This document shows, in pieces, positions 1 to 10,513 of a DNA stretch of 64,000 nt. The position numbers were made by a program, and so were the translations under genes. Source of the DNA: Apolygus lucorum. Taxonomy: Eukaryota > Arthropoda > Insecta > Hemiptera > Miridae. The stretch is from positions 104,970,800 through 105,034,799 of the forward strand of contig CM019167.2 in assembly GCA_009739505.2 (NCBI GenBank). The letters run 5' to 3'. The notes below the pieces were generated by a model, which was not told the origin of the DNA, did not search any database, and saw only the letters and a program-made list of their open reading frames with translations. The stretch's first letter is position 1, and every line of letters begins with the position of its first letter.

Positions 1-361
1 AAATTCTAAAAATTCCATACTTTCTTAAATTGAAGGAAAAACAATACCTTTATATCGAAATTTTTTGAGTTAGGGCGTTTTCAAAATTTCAAAATTTATT
101 TTTGAATCCTTAGAAGTGACCTACATCAACCAAAATCTTCGGGGCACAACTAGACCCTAATTAAAGCCTACATACCAAATTTTCATGCTAAGTAGGGAAA
201 GTGCCGCGTACGGCGTACGGCGTATGGCGGACGGACGGCCAAATTTACCTTGAAAACCTTGAAACCGTACCTTGAAACGTAAACCAACAAATTTTGAGGG
301 GCTGTTAAAAAAATGTTTTTCTTGGTCACTTCCAAAGGTTCATTATTGAAAATAATAAACC
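1..361 (-). repeat. Family-A repeat, truncated by window edge
   Basis: Minus-oriented family-A copy (family defined under 9394-10072). It begins inside the element and runs to the terminal hairpin whose minus-strand reading ends ATAATAAACC at 361. The internal 7-bp GC-rich minisatellite is short here (about 200-240). The other end lies outside the window. Confidence 0.85.
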
Positions 362-365
362 AAAA

Positions 366-1085
366 ACTAAAAGATTGCCGCTGGAATCATCAAAATCGAA
401 CAATAATTGCCAGAGTAAAATAGGAGAAAATTGAAATAACTCGGAAACAAATCCTTTGCAACACAAACATAATTTAAAATGTAGATCACAAGGACTCAAA
501 CATTTAAATTTTTATTAAGGATATGGAGGATTAATTCTTAGTCTTAGAATTAATTATTAGTCTTTACTTTTTCCCTTCCCCCTTCACCCGTCTACCTATC
601 CATGCCTTTGCTACCAACCTATAATAATAATATGCTTTCTCAAAAATTGTTTGTTGACGTATAAAAACTATTACTGCAAATGTTGTTTACAGTTCTTTTA
701 ACTCAGGGGTATATCTCAGTTGCTTCCATAATTACAGCAGTTTTGACACGAATGACGAAGATAAAGTTCCGTAGCAACGACTTGGTTGTAACTGGATATC
801 ATTAAACATTTTCGTGAGCAATTCTCGTGACGTTTTTTCTTTTATGTGCCGAAGTAAAGACATTGAATGTCAAAACCGTTTATTCAGTTAGGTATTTAGG
901 TTTAGGTTTTCCCTAGACTTCTGCACTAATGAATTTCATAAATCCTTAAAAATTTCAAATTTATTTTTATTTTTTTTTTGTGTTTTTTTTTTTTTTTTGC
1001 TCAAACTTTCAAAGTTTGAGCGACTGTAATTTAGGAAAATACTAACCCGGAACGAGAATCGACCGGTGACTGACAGAGACCTCCT
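366..1085. other. Unassigned spacer
   Basis: No gene or known element seen. AT-rich, with a T-rich tract at about 962-998. Small open frames here look like chance. Confidence 0.5.
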
Positions 1086-1089
1086 TAAT

Positions 1090-1236
1090 ACTAATAATAT
1101 TTTTTTCTTTAGATACATTTTGATCACTCATTGGTATTGACAAAGCTCTATTGATCATACTATGGAAAGCAGCATGTTTAAGAACTAAGGAATGATTTGA
1201 TGTACTATGAATAGTGATATCACTGTAGGTATCTTT
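1090..1236 (-). pseudogene. Inverted fragment of PLE reverse transcriptase C-terminus
   Basis: Read on the minus strand from 1236 downward, about 48 codons are open. They include KDTYSDIT, SNHSLVLKHAAFHSM and RALSIPMSD, which match the usual end of the Penelope-like RT region (normally of the form RK-x-TYTD, then SNHP, then R-x-LSIPLS). The opposite-strand gene at 1268-1981 has the same KDTYSDITI but then jumps directly to the segment that should follow this fragment. The fragment is therefore part of the same element, flipped. It has no start codon and cannot act alone. The low-complexity A/T flank beyond about 1085 does not continue the reading. Confidence 0.65.
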
Positions 1237-1331
1237 ACTATAACATGATTATATATATTTCTATAACATGATTATATATAAAAATGAATTCCCCATTTAT
1301 AGAAAAGATACCTACAGTGATATCACTATTC
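1209..1331. repeat. 28-bp perfect inverted repeat at PLE inversion joint
   Basis: Positions 1209-1236 are the exact reverse complement of 1304-1331. Between them an AT-rich unit (CTATAACATGATTATATATA) occurs twice, at about 1239-1258 and 1261-1280. The arms encode the same PLE residues on opposite strands. Confidence 0.9.
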
Positions 1332-1981
1332 TCAAGAGTATAGCCGCAAGCAATGGATATGGGGGATGTCTCATTGATTCCATATGGAATAAGGTTCTTA
1401 GGAAAAAGTGTAGAGACGGGGTTTCTAATTTGGTTAAAGAGGTTGTATTAGAAGAGAAAAAGTGGATAAGTATACCTTATTACGGAAAGATTTCTGACAA
1501 AATTGGCAAAACGTTATCATCTAGAGGTTTCAAAGTAGGGTTTAAAAATAAAAATAATCTTAAAGCTTCGTTGGGTTCTGTTAAAGATAAAATTAGCGTT
1601 CGAGATAAAAGTGGGGTTTATAAGCTGAAATGTTCTTGTGGGCTTGAGTATTGTGGTCAAACTGGTAGGAAATTTAGGGAAAGAATAAAAGAGCATGAGA
1701 AGGATTTCAGGGATAGCAAAGGTGATTCTGCTTTTGCGAATCACCTAAGAGAATCCAATCATAACTTTAGTTTTGATCTAAAAAATGGACAGTACATAGA
1801 ATTTCCTCATTTTTGCCCGAAGGGAGGTATGTTGGATGTGCTTGAAAAGTTCGAGATTCTTAAGAGTGATAGGTCTGGTAAATGTCTGAATGAGGTGGTC
1901 CCTCAACATGGTTCACCGTTGATGGTTCCTTCCTACAATAGCTTGGTCCCCCTTCACAATGTTGCCATCACCAATGTTTGA
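1268..1981 (+). CDS. PLE GIY-YIG endonuclease, 5'-truncated ORF
   Basis: A 237-codon open frame. Residues 1-45 resemble the end of a Penelope-like RT (IYRKDTYSDITI, then ASNGYGG). Residues about 114-170 form a GIY-YIG nuclease core: GVY, a CSC cysteine pair, YCGQTGRKFRERIKEH with the conserved Arg and His, and a later NHL-x-ESNHNFSF segment. In this family the nuclease nicks DNA to prime reverse transcription. The CX1C pair is closer than the usual spacing of such cysteines, which may matter for metal binding. The ATG at 1268 lies in the AT-rich joint created by the rearrangement, so it is probably not a natural start. About 40 RT residues are missing after SDITI. It is likely a non-autonomous relic, though the nuclease domain itself has no stop or frameshift. 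Confidence 0.7.
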   Translation: MIIYKNEFPIYRKDTYSDITILKSIAASNGYGGCLIDSIWNKVLRKKCRDGVSNLVKEVVLEEKKWISIPYYGKISDKIGKTLSSRGFKVGFKNKNNLKASLGSVKDKISVRDKSGVYKLKCSCGLEYCGQTGRKFRERIKEHEKDFRDSKGDSAFANHLRESNHNFSFDLKNGQYIEFPHFCPKGGMLDVLEKFEILKSDRSGKCLNEVVPQHGSPLMVPSYNSLVPLHNVAITNV

Positions 1982-2171
1982 GCTCCCTTTCACTTTGTCT
2001 GCATTGATTGGCATTTGATGATCCTCCCAGGTCCCTTCACTTCTCTGAGCCAATAGGATTCTCCTTTCACTTATCTGATTGGGTATGACTTGCACTTTCT
2101 CGACCAATGGGATTCAAGCTCCCTTTCACTTGTGACTATATAAGCTATGCTCTCTGTGATGTACCTTCAGC
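1982..2171 (+). promoter_or_regulatory. CCAAT/TATA promoter-like array in PLE tail
   Basis: Directly after the endonuclease stop there are four CCAAT motifs: inverted at 2007-2011 and 2078-2082, direct at 2050-2054 and 2104-2108. They alternate with a repeated (C)CTTTCACTT motif. A TATA box (TATATAAG, 2137-2144) is followed about 30 bases later by an initiator-like TTCAGC at 2166-2171. Penelope-like elements often occur as partial tandems in which the downstream terminal copy drives transcription, so a promoter here fits the family. Activity is inferred, not shown. Confidence 0.5.
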
Positions 2172-2183
2172 TATTGTTTGTTA

Positions 2184-2215
2184 CTGATGATGACCTAACC
2201 GTCGAAATCGATTTA
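2184..2215 (+). ncRNA. Hammerhead-ribozyme-like core motif
   Basis: CTGATGA at 2184-2190 is followed by a possible short stem (GAC...GTC) and GAAA at 2204-2207, the order of the hammerhead catalytic core. PLE terminal repeats are known to carry hammerhead motifs. An extra unpaired T after CTGATGA and a weak third stem make it uncertain that this copy could cleave. Confidence 0.3.
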
Positions 2216-2359
2216 ACTTGTAACTCATTATTTTCGTGGAAATAGACAACGTTCTACTCAACTCCGTTTTTATTAAAATGGTTTTCCACAATCTCATCGC
2301 GAGTGATTTTATTCGTATTATGGCAAGTGGTTGTTGGAAAGCTGTTCCTTCATGAGATA

Positions 2360-3290
2360 CCCGAATCATCAGACATGGTTATAGTTTTCTACTGACTGAT
2401 CATCAAAATCCCCCTTAGTTGCGTTGTTTACAATGATTATGTCTGGAGTCCTCCATGTTGTAGTGTTGGGGATGAAAATAAGCCAACAGCATGTTTGGGT
2501 ACTTAGCAACCTCGTTAATCTATTTGGTGCAGTGGGAGACGATAAATTAAAAAAGCTGTGGGTGGTAGGACGCATCTTTGCGGTAATCCTCAATCAGCAG
2601 TTGAATAGAGATGTAAAATGATTATTACTACCTACAACCAATGTCGCCAGCACTACGATCTTCGAAGTCGTAAAAGAAAATTAATATCGAGTTCCAAGGC
2701 GAGTGTGTTCATTTTAGAGGTCGAGCCACCAATGCCAAGGTGATTAAATACGGCAATCGAGGTGATTTAGTGTAGCATTATAAAGGAGCAGAGGAAGGGT
2801 TTGAAGGAGGCCGGAAGAGAAGGGGCAGAGAGGGAAGTTGTGGGGTCGTCGAGGCATGGGCCCTGGTGGACGAAGGGGGAACTAGGTGGGGATCCGGTGC
2901 AGGGCTAATCTGAAACCAAGCCTCTGATAACCTATTGATGGGTAAAAATGGGTCGTTGGTCCGTGAAAAATATGAGGCAATACTTGTCAAGGGTCGTGAG
3001 TCGTTCATCATTGTACAGTTACATGGGCAAATCTGGACGGGGTTTTTATTCCTTCTTTTTTTCCTATACTCTCTCTCTCCTTCCCACCCGATCATTTTTC
3101 CTTTGCCGCCCCCCTCCGCCCGCCATAACATCTACCCATCCGGGTTTTCCCGGCTGGTGGAGGCTCCAATATGACACACACTAGAAGACGTATGAGCTAG
3201 AGCACTGGTGTGAGTTGGTACGCAACTCGACATTTTTTCGCACATGAATCGGCAATTCGTACGGATACTTTCGGGAATCAACTTTAAATT
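2360..3290. other. Unassigned spacer
   Basis: No recognisable gene. A more GC-rich patch at about 2780-3180 has overlapping frames on both strands with pyrimidine-biased composition; none resembles a known protein to me. Confidence 0.45.
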
Positions 3291-3296
3291 ACTTGA

Positions 3297-3480
3297 CTAT
3301 TTTCAAACTGAACCTTTTCGAATCTAGCAAAACCCCTCTAAAATTTTCCGTTTTGCGTTTCACGGCACGAATAATCCAAAAATCTAATTTAAAAACTGCA
3401 AATTATTACACAATGGTTTATTATTTTTCCATATACATCACGGTATCTGCAAAGAACGACGGTTTTCCGTTGGTCATAAA
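3297..3480. repeat. Two degenerate family-A fragments, head to head
   Basis: 3297-3390 is a decayed plus-oriented start (ACTGAACC, then a match to the TTTACGTTTCAAGG region). From about 3395 a minus-oriented terminus begins (CTGCAAATTATTACACAATG). Both are too diverged for exact borders. Confidence 0.55.
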
Positions 3481-3540
3481 TTCCGATTTCAGTAAACTCA
3501 TATTCTCAAAACATGAATTGGAAATTGGAGGAAAATATAA

Positions 3541-3597
3541 GTAATATAATAATATAATAATAAATATAGGTTATAATATATAGGTTATATATATAGG

Positions 3598-3629
<32 letters not shown>

Positions 3630-3630
3630 G
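3541..3630. repeat. AT-rich simple repeat
   Basis: TA-dinucleotide and ATAATA runs, interrupted several times by the phrase TAGGTTATA. Confidence 0.85.
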
Positions 3631-4814
3631 GTTTAATGATCCATTAGTTACCTATTTTAGTTCTCCAATAAAGAGGCATGAAGGGAAACCCCTGAGTGAG
3701 TCATCGAGCAGTAGGAAGAGTGAGGAACGGGGGTAGACACATCAAACTGACGTCACCCTCCTCCACTCTCCCTTTACCGTGTCACTAGTAATATAAAAGG
3801 ACGACTCAGGGCTTGTTCTTCTTGCAGTTTTCTACGATATTTCGATTTGATCATTTCTCTCTCCTTCGTCTCATTTAGAAGCCCAAGTTCTTCAGAGACA
3901 TCCTCTGCTCCCATCTTACCTAGGAGTTGTCATTCCCAACTAGCCACTAGGTAAATGCGCTGCCTCCGTCCAGTCTGCCACATTGGCGTTGAGGTCTGCG
4001 GCTCGAGCATACTTTTATACACTCCTTCCCTCGGAAGCCAGTGTATGGTAAATCTCCTGCATCCTTGTTGAGCAGGGACCAATAGAAATCAACAAGCCAT
4101 CGAGAAGGCCATCGCCTTCACTTGACAACACGCTGCAATAACAATAGGTAACTAAAATAAATATTCCTGTGACATTGAGCTTGAGAAGGTAGGCAGAAAG
4201 ACTGAAGTAGCTTTCAACGTCTCTATCTGGGCCCTTTCTTGGAGAAACAGAGGGAGATTGAGAAACTGTAGAAGTTATGCTTTTTAAGGCCATGGTGGAC
4301 GACAAGTGTGAAAGTGAGAGGGACGATCTCAATAGTTTTCTCGAATTATCTCAGCTATAGAATGACTGATTTTAAAATTTCAAAATGAACTGAGTTCATC
4401 TTGACCAAATAGACGTAGCTGTTATTAAGAATTTCGCAAGAAAAATTAATTGATTAAATTTTTATTTATGTTTTTCCAAGAGTTAATCAAATATTTGACA
4501 AAAACATGTATACAGTAAAAATACATGTATACATGTATACAGTAAAAACATGTAACCACTGGGATTGAAAACACTGAAACTCGTTGATTCACTCGAGAGA
4601 AACTACCACTTTAAAGGCTTGTTTTCACCTCCTCAATTCTGAATAAATCGACATGCTGTTCAAAGAGAAAAGACTCTGGGTGATATCGTCAACTCACTTC
4701 TACTAGCCACTTTCTAGCCTATTTCGGTGAAAACTCTACTACACTCGCCCTAACATGTGTATTTGTGCAACCAAGATGCACTGGTACACTTTTTGATTTA
4801 ATTTATTCCACTGC
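3631..4814. other. Unassigned spacer with TATA motif
   Basis: A TATAAAAG box at 3792-3799 sits in a more GC-rich stretch and could be a core promoter. No coding frame of recognisable type follows on the plus strand. A minus frame of 105 codons at 4015-4332 (Ser-rich start, hydrophobic middle) is not recognised and may be chance. Short repeats of ACATGTATAC occur near 4505-4550. Confidence 0.35.
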
Positions 4815-5039
4815 TAATTTTCTAGCATAATTGTTGTAAAACATATTGTTTAGTAATGCATGCATTCCAGGGGACGTCCCATTGGATAAGTATTAGATCA
4901 GTTTAACCAGTTGTTAAGTGATAAAACTGTTTCACTCGATGTAATTTATTTATTACTTTAGGCAAGAAATACTGACCCTCCCCCCCCACCATTATCCACC
5001 TTAACATTTTCTTAATTTTCTAGCATAATTGTTGTAAAA
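4815..5039. mobile_element. 171-bp insertion between perfect 27-bp direct repeats
   Basis: 4815-4841 and 5013-5039 are identical 27-mers (TAATTTTCTAGC...). The enclosed 171 bp are closely similar to 61109-61269, which lies just after a LINE-type C-terminal coding remnant. The simplest reading is a severely 5'-truncated LINE 3' end with its target-site duplication. Confidence 0.65.
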
Positions 5040-8000
5040 AACTAAAACTTCCACTGCGTATAAAATCCTATAGGTTGTCGGTCCAGCGCGTTTCCACTGC
5101 GTATAAATTCTATAGCAATGGATCTTTCGCCATCCAATTCAGTATATAAATTGAATTGTTTTCCAGTACATAACCTTATGAACAAGTGGTGTCCACCGAA
5201 TGGGCCGTTTTTCAACTCTGTCCGCCGTACAGGACGCTAAGTTGGTAAACACTGAGTTAGTATAATAATATTAATTTGGAATTAACAAAATCTGGAATTT
5301 AGTTGTTAAGTAATTTTGACAGAGCATTGGGTCGAATCCTAAGTCTGGATCGAGTTCCTCAGAGCTGAGTGAGGGTTTTATACGTGGAATTGTTTAGTTG
5401 GGCATCTACGAGTAGAAGATTGGAATAATTCGAAGGATTGAGGAGCTCATTGAAAGTAGAACGATGGGTGTTTGGAAAGCGTCAGAACCAACGTTTGTTG
5501 AGTTGAAGGTTATACTCATCTCTCTTGGGTTGAATAGTAGGGAAGAGCTCCTCATCCAGAGCTCCAGTACCGAGTCCCATCATTGAGGCGTTCCATCCGG
5601 GTGGAGACCTCGCCGTTCAGAGAGATGTTTCCGCTCGTGCGTTAGTCAATGGAGAAGGAGGACGTCTAATGACAATGTTTTTTTGCTTTGTATTCCGAAA
5701 GAAAAGGTCTGCTTTGTTCAAATTTAGTATCTTCTTCCTTGAAATGTTCTAAGCAGTAGTAATTCCTCTTGGAGCTTCCTATTATTTCCTTTTGGTTGAA
5801 GTTTCGTACTGTGAGGTGAAGAAGGGACGTCAAAGATGTTGATAACCCTTCGCTCCCTAGGGGATTTAAGAGTAGGATGAGAAATAAATAAAAAAACATA
5901 GTACACACCCATTGGTACCAAACATGGGGTAAAAAACATGGGAGTGTATTGCAAATTAATTATCAGTGTCGGAAGGAGGCAAAATCTCCATTTAATTTTC
6001 TCGATGTCTCTACTTTCCTACGAGTTGGGTTTCATGTCGCTCTGTTGAGCTTGAAGGTCGATATCCAGAGTTACGTACCTAAATACTTCAACCGTTTTTT
6101 CTTAGTGAGCGTTAAGTAAGAAGTAACTACAACTGGAAGAGTTGTTATCGCAGAAAGTTTTAGGTCATTAATGGGGCCAAATACCGGTGGAGGAAGGAAA
6201 CCTCCAGATTCATACTCTCTCGACGATGAAAGTAAAATGAAAGACAATAACTGTGCAGATCTCTTGCCTCAGTAGTTGTTTTAGGATTACGAAATCGGAA
6301 ACAGATTGCACATCAGCGACAAATCATTGATGGATGAAAATCGAAGAATCTAGCCTCCCAATGTCAAAGATTAATATTATGAGCGCTGGTGGCCTTAGAT
6401 GATTCCCGGGCGATGTTCCATCGGTAACTGCAGCCAACGAGCTGTCTTTAAATAAAGCTTTCAGAGCTGTTGATTATTTCGACTATGTTGCTGATTAATT
6501 GATTACTAGGATGTGATTTATAGGACAAGGATGTTTGAGCCACTTGAGGACGAGGAACAACTGGATGAAATAATATCGCTAATATTCTCATGCCCGAATA
6601 AAAAGTCATCGCTTGACTGAACGAATTACGAATTCTGATAACTACCAGCAGAATAACATTACCAACTTACCAGTGTTTTGTAGCATCTCACTTCCAATCG
6701 TTGCCAGAATGAGTAAGTTTACAGATATCGGTGTGAAGTGGAACTGTAATATACCATTTTTGTCGATAGATGCACAACAGATCATGACGAATTTCAATGT
6801 AGAAATGAAAAAATGGAAATGGATGATTTTATTCAAGCAAACTGAGTGATATTTGGAATCTAAAAAAATGGAAGTAATACATATTTGATTACTACTAGTC
6901 GAAGATTTCATTAGGAGTAAAGACGTATTGAACGACAGAAAAAGTTTTAGAATATTCCAAAATGGATGTCCATTGAGGAGATTTCCAAAATAAAATTGTC
7001 CATACCAGCATTTTCAGGCTTTTGCAACTGCTTCGCTTTTTCGAAGAAATTCGCCAGAATTAGAGCCTTTTATCGACCATAAAAACAGCAGACTTGAACA
7101 AAATTTATATATGAATTTCAAGGTCTCCAAAATAAGTTTTTTCTTTTTACTAAGAGTCTCGGTAGTTCAAGACGTGCCTGATGTCGAGTCACACCTTACC
7201 TTACCTTGTCACACACCTACATGCGGGTTTTTTATATATTTTTCAAAATTTTGTGCTTAATTGTTATCACTACTGTAGTTCTTGGTAGAGTGTTTGAAAC
7301 CAACTTATTACGTCACATACTACACGTGCACATTCGCTATTAGATAGGTGGTGTTGACGTATTGACTACGTGAACATCGCGGTATTCAACACTGGTAACA
7401 GTTCTACGTGTAATGGACCGTCGGATGATCCACCGACCATCACCGACGTGCATTATGCTAATGATCCACATGACCTATCACAGGCTTATATCAATTCATC
7501 GACCGATCACAGGCGTTCGAGCTGACTCCTTGGATTATGGACCTTCTTCATCTCTATCCCCAATGAACACCGACTTGGAGATAAAACTTCAATACTTGAG
7601 TTGCAGTTTTAGAGACGCTTTAGCTGAAGAAATATTTTCACAGTCAATACTTTCCCAGTACTAAATAATATGAACACTGTAAATTTATGGACAATCAATG
7701 TTACCGCTCACGTAGAGGTTGAGGAATTAGTACCTTCACAATGTATCTCTTTTTTGGTCTATAAATGCTTATGGTAATTCCAGAAATTTTCAAATTGATT
7801 CGAAATACTGAAAAGTTGTCGACATTAGAAGTACAAAATACGAGTGTTGAAAACATCCATATAGGGAATGAATAATCGCACGTTATAACCACTCTAAATT
7901 ATTTTTATTACCAGAAGATTTGATTCGTAAAAGACGTAGAATAGGCACTTATAAAACTGATTGTTTTGACGAATGAGGCTGAAAAAAAAACATTCTTATT

Positions 8001-8487
8001 GAATAAAAAACCTAACGTTCATTTTTACAGTGAAATGACAGTTACGAGGTCCTAGACAGTGCTTCTAAACCGGAAATAACTGTTAAATCACAACAAAAAC
8101 CGGTGTTTGATTTTTTAAATAAGAACATTCTTGTTTTTAACTCTATTCTTCAAAACTCGTGAGAATGGAAGAAAACTTCAATGTATAATATTATATATAA
8201 TATATAATAAAATATAACTAGACTGAATTTTAGGTGTATAATTTAGTTAGAAGAGAGTTCCTACTCACCAGTAAAAATACAGTGATTGATGGTATACGAA
8301 AATACCACCTGAGCCAATTTAATTTGAATCTGATCTCTTAATATTCCGTATATTGGTGGATATCCATGATATTGGTATGATTGTGAATACGCTACCAATA
8401 GTCACAGAAAGTCCTCTTCGAGCAGTACGGATGGATGATCAAATTTCGAAAGATATAGGTTAACCGATTTATGAATAATCCAATTTT
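5040..8487. other. Unassigned spacer
   Basis: No recognisable coding region, RNA gene or clear repeat boundary. Several 60-90 codon frames occur on both strands without known motifs. 8180-8220 is a TA-rich patch. Confidence 0.4.
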
Positions 8488-9175
8488 GGTTTATTATTTC
8501 AATATAAACCTTTGGAGTCGACAAAGAAAAAAAATTTGGTTTACGTTTCAAGGTTACGTAGAATCTAAAAATCAAATAAAAAAATGTTTCGTCACTTTCC
8601 TTAGTTCCCATGTACAATTTTGATAAAATTTGGTATACGTATGGGCTCTATTTGGGGTCTAGTTGTATCCCAAAGCTTTTGGTTGATGTCAGTCACTTCT
8701 AGGGGTTGAAATTTTCAAAATGCCGTAGCTCAAACAATTTTTAATAAAGGTTTGTTTTTTCATCAATTTACAATAGTATTAAATTTTTAGAATCGAATGA
8801 GACCAATCAGAGCTCTGTAGGACCAACACTTCGGTCCCTATGAGAACTTAAGGGATAAAGAACTTTAGGATAAATCAGAAACACGAGTGTGAATCGCAAA
8901 AGAGGCCTGATCTCCGTTCAAATTTCATCTGACCAAAATGCGATCGTTGTTTGTTTCTCCCAGTTGTCCTCAGTTTTGCGTCCTTAGCCAGTAATCGAAT
9001 TTCCTAATGAAGGCAACCACAACTCTCTATTTCTCCGAACTGAGTGTGAAGCGTTTATTTCTTCCATATAAACTTGATTGTGAAGTAGGTAGGTAGTGAC
9101 AATGGCAAAGCCGTGTTCTTTACAGACGAGTGATCTATATAGAAATAATAAAACGTCGTGTGATAATTTGAAGCG
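8488..9175 (+). repeat. Family-A repeat, diverged full-length copy
   Basis: Starts with GGTTTATTATTTC and ends AATTTGAAGCG before a T run. The GC-rich 7-bp minisatellite is missing, replaced by an AT-rich stretch near 8570-8600. The tail is longer than in the young copies and shared with the copy at 17398 (AGTTGTCCTCAGTT-type segment), suggesting an older subfamily. Confidence 0.8.
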
Positions 9176-9393
9176 TTTTTTAATTTGATATTGGTGGAGT
9201 AAGGTATTTTTGACTGGCTTCCAAATACAAAAAAGTCCATCATATTCAATATTTTAAAATTGAAATTTAAAGAAAGAATTTTTTGAAGGTAAGCACGGAT
9301 TTGATTTAAAACATTGATGGTGTATAATCAACCTGATATAGCAAATTTTTATTTCTAAACTTGTGGGATTTTACACTTTTGCTATAGATTTTT

Positions 9394-10072
9394 GGTTTAT
9401 TATTTTCAATAATGAACCTTTGGAATCGACCAAGAAAAAAAAAATTTTAACACCCCCTCAAAATTTGATGGTTTACGTTTCAAGGTACGTAGAATCCAAA
9501 AATCGAATAAAAATTTTGCCGTCCGTCCGCCGTCCGCCGTCCGCCGTCCGCCGTACGCCGTACGCCGTACGCGGCACTTTTGCCACTTAGCATTGACCGA
9601 TTTTGATGAAATTTGGTATGTAGACTCCATTTGGGGTCTAGTTGTGCCCCGAAGCTTTTGGTTGATGTAGGTCACTTCTAAGGGTTCCAAAATCAACTTT
9701 GAAATTTTGAAAACGCCCTAACTCAAAAAATTTTGATATAAAGGTATGGTTTTTCCTTCAATTTAAGATTCTATAGAATTTTTAGAATTTTTTGAGACCA
9801 CGCGGAGCTCTGTAGGACAAACCGTTCGCTCCCTACGAAAATCTAAGGGTTTTTATTGAAATATATATATATATAAATCAAAACACGAGTGTGAATCGCA
9901 AAAGAGGCCTAATCTCCGTTCAAATTAGAGCTGACCAAAATGCGATCGATGGTTGGTGATTTTGATTTTTTTGATTTTTTTTTTTTTTTTCTCTTCATAT
10001 TAGATGGTTGGTGATTTTGTAGACGAGTGATCTATATAAAAATAATAAACCATTGTGTAATAATTTGCAGCG
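9394..10072 (+). repeat. Family-A repeat, representative copy (candidate HINE)
   Basis: Reference copy, 679 bp, non-coding. The 5' end is a hairpin, GGTTTATTATT / TTC / AATAATGAACC. It is followed by an A/T run, a block around TTTACGTTTCAAGGTACG, a GC-rich minisatellite of 7-bp units (CCGTCCG, CCGTACG; about 9525-9573), a conserved block around GACCGATTTTGATGAAATTT, then a T-rich tract. The 3' end is AATAATAAACC followed by 21 bp ending GCAGCG. The 5' GGTTTATTATT is thus repeated inverted about 22 bp inside the 3' end. Both flanks are T-rich and no target duplication is visible. This asymmetric arrangement resembles Helentron-associated non-autonomous elements; that class is an inference. Confidence 0.8.
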
Positions 10073-10513
10073 TTTTTTGTTTAGTTCTCAGACTGTTATT
10101 GGCAACGTGCTAAATTATCAAATTTATTTCATGAAGGGACAGTTCTGGAATTAGGAACTTTTTTTCATGATCAGCGACCAGTGAGTGTCCACACCTAGAT
10201 GGAAAACAGAAGCATGGCTTTCCATCTTGTTAATAAACATAGAATTAATTAGTGAACCGTTCTCAACCTTAAAGTTATGCATGGATTTGAATCCTCAAGT
10301 GGCTTACAATGAATTGTCGTTTGTTTCAGGCAACTCTCGTTCCATTTGGTTTTGCAAACTCGGCCATCAGGCACGCGGGATTTATTGATCTGGTCTGTTC
10401 ACACAAATTGTATAATAACCGCACCTCTCTTCAGGGCTCTATTTGATTCTGGAACGGGGGATCGTGGTTCAACGTTTTTCAGTCAATACGCGTTCACGGT
10501 CAGTCGTCCTTTT
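10073..10513. other. Unassigned spacer between two family-A copies
   Basis: No recognisable gene. Short plus-strand frames at 10185-10570 carry no known motif and the last runs into the next repeat. Confidence 0.4.

Larger units (their letters stand above)
1090..2350 (+). mobile_element. Rearranged Penelope-like element (PLE)
   Basis: The segment holds PLE-like coding sequence in two opposite arms that meet at an inverted repeat. The plus arm carries the end of the RT region and a GIY-YIG endonuclease. The minus arm carries the RT stretch missing from the plus arm. A promoter-like, ribozyme-like tail follows the endonuclease, as expected for the pLTR of these elements. The 5' part of the RT is absent. 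The outer borders are approximate; no target duplication was identified. Confidence 0.65.

Noticed and set aside
9406..9696. Repeated ORFs reading RRTADGGRR or SVRRPPSAVRR in several places
   Set aside because: They lie across the 7-bp minisatellite of family A on both strands and vary with unit number, as expected for non-coding repeat, not protein.
9394..10072. Family A as a classical Helitron
   Set aside because: The ends do not show 5' TC and 3' CTRR, and insertion is in T or A runs rather than between A and T; the Helentron-like reading fits better.
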